Shown here: positions 58,991 to 64,000 of the stretch, piece by piece
Layout: each line of letters starts with the position of its first letter
How positions within the stretch are numbered: the first letter of the stretch is position 1
NCBI RefSeq assembly: GCF_000715075.1
Contig: NC_134087.1
Span: 129,043,518-129,107,517 of the forward strand
Length of the DNA stretch: 64,000 nt
Direction of reading: 5' to 3'
Origin: Nicotiana tabacum
Lineage: Eukaryota > Streptophyta > Magnoliopsida > Solanales > Solanaceae
Notes under the pieces: model-generated
The model's database searches: none
Seen by the model: the letters and a program-made list of their open reading frames with translations, nothing else
What the model was told of the DNA's origin: nothing
Made by a program: the position numbers and the translations under genes

Positions 58991-59660
58991 AATAGAAATC
59001 CAAACTATCCCGCTTGAGCTTCTTCCTTTGGTTAGAAGAGAGCTCACATGGGATTATACCAATCACAAGGAAATTAGACATATCGGCAAACCATGGCATA
59101 TAATTCATTGACACCGAGAGGAGTTGTTCATCGGGAAATGAATCATTGATCTCTAGGCCATCACGAGGCCTCCCCTCCTCCTCCAAGCGGGACAAGTGGT
59201 CCGCCTCTTGGTTCTCACTACCCTTCCGGTCCACAATCTCCAAATCAAACTCTTGAAGTAACAAGACCCATCACATTAGTCTAGCTTTGGAATCATTTTT
59301 CGTCATCAAGTACCGGAGTGCAACATGGTTGGTATGAATAATAACCTTAGCACCCATAAGATACGGCCGGAATTTCTCCATTGCGAACACAATAGCCAAA
59401 AGTTCTTTCTCGGTCACCGTGTAATTCACTTGAGCATCATTCATTATTTTGCTTGCATAGTACACCGGATGAAACATTTTGTGCACTATTGGACCCAAGA
59501 CTGCTCCAACCGCAACATCACTCGCATCACACATGAGCTCAAAGGGTAAGCTCCAATTAGGTGCAGTAATGATAGGAGTGGTGGTCAACTTATGCTTGAC
59601 AAGTTCAAAGGCATGGATACATTTTTCATCAAACACGAACTTGGCATCTTTTTCCAACAA
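58991..59660 (-). pseudogene. RNase H of element F
   Basis: Motifs CDASDVAVGAVL, YYASKIMNDAQVNYTVTEKE and LLAIVFAMEKFRPYL identify the RT-linked RNase H, followed by the connection VDRKGSENQEADHLSRLEEE. The expected HTDH catalytic motif reads HTNH, so one catalytic Asp is replaced by Asn. A stop at about 59268 splits the domain from the connection. Confidence 0.88.
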
Positions 59661-60540
59661 CTAGCACAAGGGATTCACCACCTTCAAACAAGCTTTGATA
59701 AATCTCCGGTAGAACCCCGCATGCCCAAGAAAACTTCGAACTCCCTTGACAGATGTAGGGGGAAGGAGCCTTGAAATCACATCAATTTTTGCTTTGTCTA
59801 CCTCAATACCTTGCTTTGAAATTTTATGCCCAAGAAGTGTTCCCTCTTCCACCATAAAGTGGTATTTCTCCGAATTGAGAACAAGATTAGTTTCTTCACA
59901 ACGGGCCAAAAGTCTATCAAGATTCTTCAAAAATTCATCAAATGAGTCTCCCACAACACTAAAGTCGTCCATGAAAACCTCCAAAATATCTTCCACCATA
60001 TCAGTGAAAATGGCCATCATACACCGCTAAAATGTAGACGGTACATTACACAATCCAAAAGGCATCCTATAGAAAGCAAAGGCTCCATATGGACAAGTAA
60101 ATGTGGTCTTCTCCTGATCTTTCGGAGCAATCAAGATTTGGTTGTACCCCAGAATACCTATCCAAGAAACAGTAGAAGGCATGCCCAGCAAGTCGGTCCA
60201 ACATCTGATCAAGAAAAGGCAAAGGAAATTGATCCATGCAGGTCACTTTATTCAACTTGCGGTAATCCATGCATACCCTCCAACCGGTGACGGTTCTGGT
60301 AGGAATCAACTAATCTTGTGAATTTGCAACCACGGTCATGCCACCCTTCTTCGGTACACATTGCACCAGTGAAGTCCAAGAGCTATCAGAGATGGGGTAC
60401 ATAACCCCGGCATCCAACCACTTGATCACCTCTTTTTCGCAACTTTTTGCATTGCCTCATTCAACCTCCTTTGATGTTCTAAGGAGGGCTTTGCATCATC
60501 TTCCAGAATAATCTTGTGCATACAGAATGCGGGGCTTATC
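59661..60540 (-). pseudogene. Reverse transcriptase of element F
   Basis: WRVCMDYRKLNKVTCMDQFP near 60270, YGAFAFYRMPFGLCNVPSTF near 60050 and the catalytic FMDD in LEVFMDDFSVVG near 59980 define the palm. SFLGHAGFYRRFIKACLK near 59690 closes it. In-frame stops occur at about 60024 and 59661, another near 60312, and frameshifts near 60170 and 60430. Confidence 0.9.
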
Positions 60541-61773
60541 CGCCGAATTCAGCTAAAGTCCATCCAATTGCCCTTTTTCGCTTTTGAAGCACTGCCAATG
60601 TGGCATCAACCTGCATGTTAGTAAGGCAAGAAGAAAGAATAACTAGCAAACTAGAATTTGAGCCTAAGAACTCATACCTGAGGTGTGGAGGCAGTGGTTT
60701 CAACTCCAACACCAAAGGGTCTTCAATTGAAGGTTTTGTTGGTGGAGTTTTCCTATTTTCAAGGTCCAAAGATAATTTCCTAGGCTCATAAGAGTAAGAG
60801 ACCATTCCATGTAAAGCGTTCACGCACTCCACTCGACCCTCATCATCATTGACATCAAGATTCAGCAATACAGCCTCCAATGGATCCTCCACATTAATCA
60901 TTGCACTGGTGTCATCAACTATCACTGCTGTGAAGAGTTCCGCAAAAGAGCACACCTCGGTACTGTTGGGCTGCTTCATTGATTTGAAAATATGAAAAAC
61001 CACTTTTTCATCACCCACCCGGAAGGTGAGTTCCCCTGCTTCCACATCAACTAAGGCCTTCCCCGTAGCAAGGAAAGGTCTCCCCAAAATGATAGGAACT
61101 TCATAATCTACCTCACAATCCAAGATCACAAAGTCAGCTGGCAAGATAAATTTGTCCACCCGGACAAGCACATCATCAATAATACCCAATGGTCTCTTCA
61201 TCGTTCTATTTTCCATTTGTAATATCATGGAAGTCGACCTCGGCTACCTAATACCCAAAGTCTTGAAACGGAATAGGGCATCAAATTGATACTAGCCCCC
61301 AAGTCATATAAAGCCTTGGCAAAATCCGCACTCCCAATGGTGCAAGGAATGGTGAAAGCACCGGGATCTTCAAGCTTCGAGGCCATTGAATGCACTATTA
61401 CACTAACTTGGTGAGTCATCTTTATAGTTTCACAATCCGTAGATCGCTTCTTTGTCACCAAGTCATTCATGAATTTAGCATAACCCGACATTTGTTCAAG
61501 AGCCTCCACCAAAGGCACATTGATGGATAAGCTCTTCATCATGTCAATGAACCTTTTAAATTGATTCTCATTTTTCTGCTTCGCGAGCCTTTGAGTATAA
61601 GGTGGAGGTGGCCTTGGCAAAGGAGCCTTGGCTTTAGGCACAAACGGCTCCGGCATGTCTATTATGTGTTCCCTAGATGGGTTCACATCATTTTGAGTTT
61701 CTACCTCGACATCTTGAATATCAATACTCACTTCTTCATTCACATTTTCATCAATCACATTTTCAACCACCAA
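60541..61773 (-). pseudogene. Aspartic protease and linker of element F
   Basis: ALYDLGASINLMPYSVSRL near 61280 carries the Asp-Leu-Gly active site usual for Athila protease. After a frameshift near 61230, VPIILGRPFLATGKALVDVE gives the second half (flap and ILGRPFL). The linker to RT follows to about 60540. The upstream part (PLPRPPPPYTQRLAKQKNEN, then QFKRFIDMMKSLSIN) is the gag-protease hinge. Confidence 0.88.
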
Positions 61774-63484
61774 AGGAACTTAATCCTCTTGCAACTCAAC
61801 ATCATCATCTACAATTTGCTTTGGTTTGGAGGCATGCATATCACCGCCTCTCCCACTTCTTATTGTTACCGCCATAATATGATTGCTCCCACCCTTTGGG
61901 TTCACTACCGTATCACTTGGTAGAGCACCCTTAGGGTGAGTATTTAAAGACTGTGAGATTTGGCCTAACTACATCTCCAAGTTTGTGATAGAGGTATTGT
62001 GGGAAGCCAACTGAGCATCCGAATCCGCATTCTTCTTCATCATCTATTCGAACATCATTTCAATTCTACCTATATCATTGCTAGAAGAACTAGGACCTTG
62101 AGATTGAAATGGGAGTGGATTGTTCGGTTGTTGGTACATTGGGGTCCTTTGAAAGCTTTGCCCCCAGTTTCATTGGTTTCCATTTTTCCATCCACCTTTA
62201 TTTTTATTTCCACCCCAATTGTTGTTATTACCATTCGAACTTCCTTGGTTGTTTTGATTATTCTTCTGATTGCCCTAGTTGTTGTTTTAGTTGTTATTTC
62301 CCCAATTACCACTGCTTGTTGTTGATTGTCCCAATTGCCTTGAGGTTTCCATTGTTGTTGGTTGGAAGAATTGCCCATTTGGCCTTGATAATTATTCACG
62401 TATTGCACCTCCTCACTTTGTTCATCATAACCATCATTTTGAAATCCACCATAGTCATTGTCGAATTGCTCTGAATTCCCTTGATTTTGTTTCCCTCTTT
62501 GTCGTCTTTTATTGACAAGCATATTGACACCCTCCATAGCATTCACTTGGTGAGGATTTTGAACTTGTTATAATTGTGCCTTCGCTAGTTGGTTCATCGT
62601 GGTTGTCAACTCAGCTATAGCCTGCCCATGATCATGTAATTCCTTGTACAAATGAATAACCGTGGGGTCATCCTGGGGCACATTGGCTCTACTTTGCCAA
62701 GCGGAAGAAGTGTCATCCATCTCGTCAAGAATGTCACAAGCCTCATCATAAGACAGCTTCATGAAGTTGCCCCCAGCAAGTTGGTTCACTATGCATTGGT
62801 TTGTGGTGTTAATACCCCGGTAGAAAGTCTGTTGGATCATTGCCTCGATCATATCATTGTTCGGTCATTCCTTCACATTGTTCTATAAGGCTCCCAAATC
62901 TCATGCAAAGGTTCCGTGGACTCTTGCTTGAATGCCAAGATCTCATCTCTCAATGTAGCCATATGCCCCGGTGAGAAAATTTTTGCAATGAACTTATCCA
63001 CCAACTCATCCCAAGTAGTGATGGAATGGTTGAGAAGTTGCTCAAGCCAATCAAGTGCTTTCCCTCTAAGTGAAAATGGGAAGAGTCTCAACCGGAGAAC
63101 ATCCTCGGACACGTTAGTTTGCTTACACCCTCAGCATGTATCCACGCATACCTTGAGATGTTTGTAAGCATTTTTATTTGCAACACACGTGAAATACCCA
63201 CGCTGCTCTAGCAAAGTCAGCATCACATTGGTTATTTGAAAATATCCCGCCCGGATTTGGGGTGGGACAATAGCACTTGCATAGCCTTGGTTCGGAAGCA
63301 CTCTAGGAGCCACTCTTAGAGGTGGCGGAGGAGGGTTTGGAATATTGTCATTTGCATTAGCATTGGCCTGGTGGCCTCTACGTTGTCCTTGAGGTACAAG
63401 AGGCACCTAATCATCTCCGACTTCATCTACCTCCTCCCCCGCAATCACATTTCCAAGAGGGTCATTGGCATTGTTTGCTGCCAT
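61774..63484 (-). pseudogene. Gag of element F
   Basis: The start MAANNANDPLGNV is at 63484, soon after the PBS. The retrotransposon gag core is FPFSLRGKALDWLEQL, then TTWDELVDKFIAKIFSPGH and HEIWEPYRTM (63112-62873) and FYRGINTTNQCIVNQLAGG (62820). The C-terminal part is Gln/Asn-rich, frameshifts near 62300 and reads on in another frame through IGRIEMMFE and LGQISQSL to MAVTIRSGRGG near 61860. In-frame stops lie at 63407-63409, about 63130, about 62872 and 62567. Confidence 0.88.
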
Positions 63485-63585
63485 TTGGTACCTGAAGTTG
63501 TGACACACACAAATTAGTAACAAAGAAGGAAAGAAGAACAATACACAAAACTATTTAGATAGATAGCCAAAATTGTTATCTCCCT
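63485..63585 (-). other. 5' leader of F
   Basis: A short non-coding stretch between PBS and gag ATG, purine-poor on the minus strand. Nothing else is seen. Confidence 0.6.
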
Positions 63586-63603
63586 GGCAACGGCGCCAAA
63601 AAG
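63586..63603 (-). promoter_or_regulatory. Primer-binding site of element F
   Basis: The minus strand reads TTTTTGGCGCCGTTGCC just inside the LTR end, the classic Athila/Calypso site. Confidence 0.85.
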
Positions 63604-63604
63604 T

Positions 63605-64000
63605 TGACCGAGGCCAACCGTACACTACTATTGAGTAGCGAGAGAGGGTCGAAGCAACTTTTACCTGATTGAGGTCGGGATCGATTTTCACAGGGCGCTA
63701 GAAGTTGGAGTCGGGTGTCTATGTAAAGTGGAGTTGTGTATGTGTTCCAAATTGCACTTCTGAACATTTTTGGGATTTGATTTACTTCTAATTTTATAAA
63801 TCTACAATGCTCAATTAAACTAAAATAAGCTAAGGTTAAACTATTGCGAGTTGTTCAAATGATTAAAATGCACTAGGGTAGTGACTTTCGCCTAGGTGGT
63901 CAATTGACGGGTACTTAAGTCTAAGGCATGATTGACACATTTGGGGAGTATGATATAACCATTGCACGATTTTACCCAATCTACACTCTCGGTGGTTCAA
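63605..64000 (-). repeat. 5' LTR of element F, partial
   Basis: It matches 51461-51855 with about 20 differences by eye, and continues past the window end. Confidence 0.9.

Larger units (their letters stand above)
51461..64000 (-). mobile_element. Element F: Athila-type retrotransposon with env-like ORF
   Basis: The 3' LTR is 51461-52969 and the 5' LTR starts at 63605 and runs out of the window. The PBS region reads TTGGCGCCGTTGCCAGGGA on the minus strand, the form known from Athila/Calypso elements. Order on the minus strand is gag, PR, RT, RH, IN, spacer with promoter and intron, env-like ORF, 3'UTR, PPT, LTR. The left target flank is ACTCC (51456-51460). Confidence 0.92.

Overview
This window looks like intergenic heterochromatin from a large plant genome. 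Long Ty3/gypsy LTR families, plant-type primer-binding sites and Tat, Athila and chromovirus coding remnants point to a dicot. Shared LTR styles make me favour Solanaceae, perhaps Nicotiana, but that is inference. I see no host gene, tRNA, rRNA or CRISPR. Essentially the whole window is LTR retrotransposon sequence from six elements nested in each other.

Layout. Element E (Tat lineage, + strand) is the oldest host and survives as 4764-6657 and 50599-51460. Element D (Tat/Ogre type, +) is inserted in the integrase gene of E; only its 3' end and 3' LTR are present (1-4763). Element A (chromovirus, -) is inserted in the 3' untranslated region (3'UTR) of E (6658-50598, target duplication gTTCC/aTTCC). 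Element B (Tat/Ogre type with ORF1, -) sits inside A at the protease/RT junction (10940-44863). Element C (Tat/Ogre type, gag only, -) sits inside the right LTR of B (24137-40494, target duplication CCAGC/CCAGT). Element F (Athila type with an env-like ORF, -) is inserted further along E (51461 to beyond 64000).

Coding capacity is broken or partial. C has a nearly open gag but only the tail of integrase. B has ORF1 and pol with several stops and no gag or protease. A keeps scraps of protease, RT and the RNase H tail. F keeps gag, PR, RT, RH, IN and an env-like ORF, with several lesions. E keeps the integrase end.

The most interesting signals are non-coding. (1) Each Tat element (B, C, D, E) has an unrelated minisatellite array in its 3'UTR; in B, D and E the units are small hairpins whose arms change together. 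(2) A hairpin motif, CTACGT to ACGTAG around a TGATTC loop, recurs in all four Tat elements, just after the pol stop and just before the polypurine tract. (3) The leaders of B and C share a hairpin with a conserved TTGTCCG loop and co-varying arms. (4) The U5 of B, C and D carries a second copy of the first nine or more bases of the primer-binding site. (5) GC-rich palindromes lie just upstream of TATA boxes in the LTRs of A, B, C and F. F also has a palindrome-flanked internal TATA box and plausible 5'UTR intron just ahead of its env-like ORF. All comparisons were made by eye.
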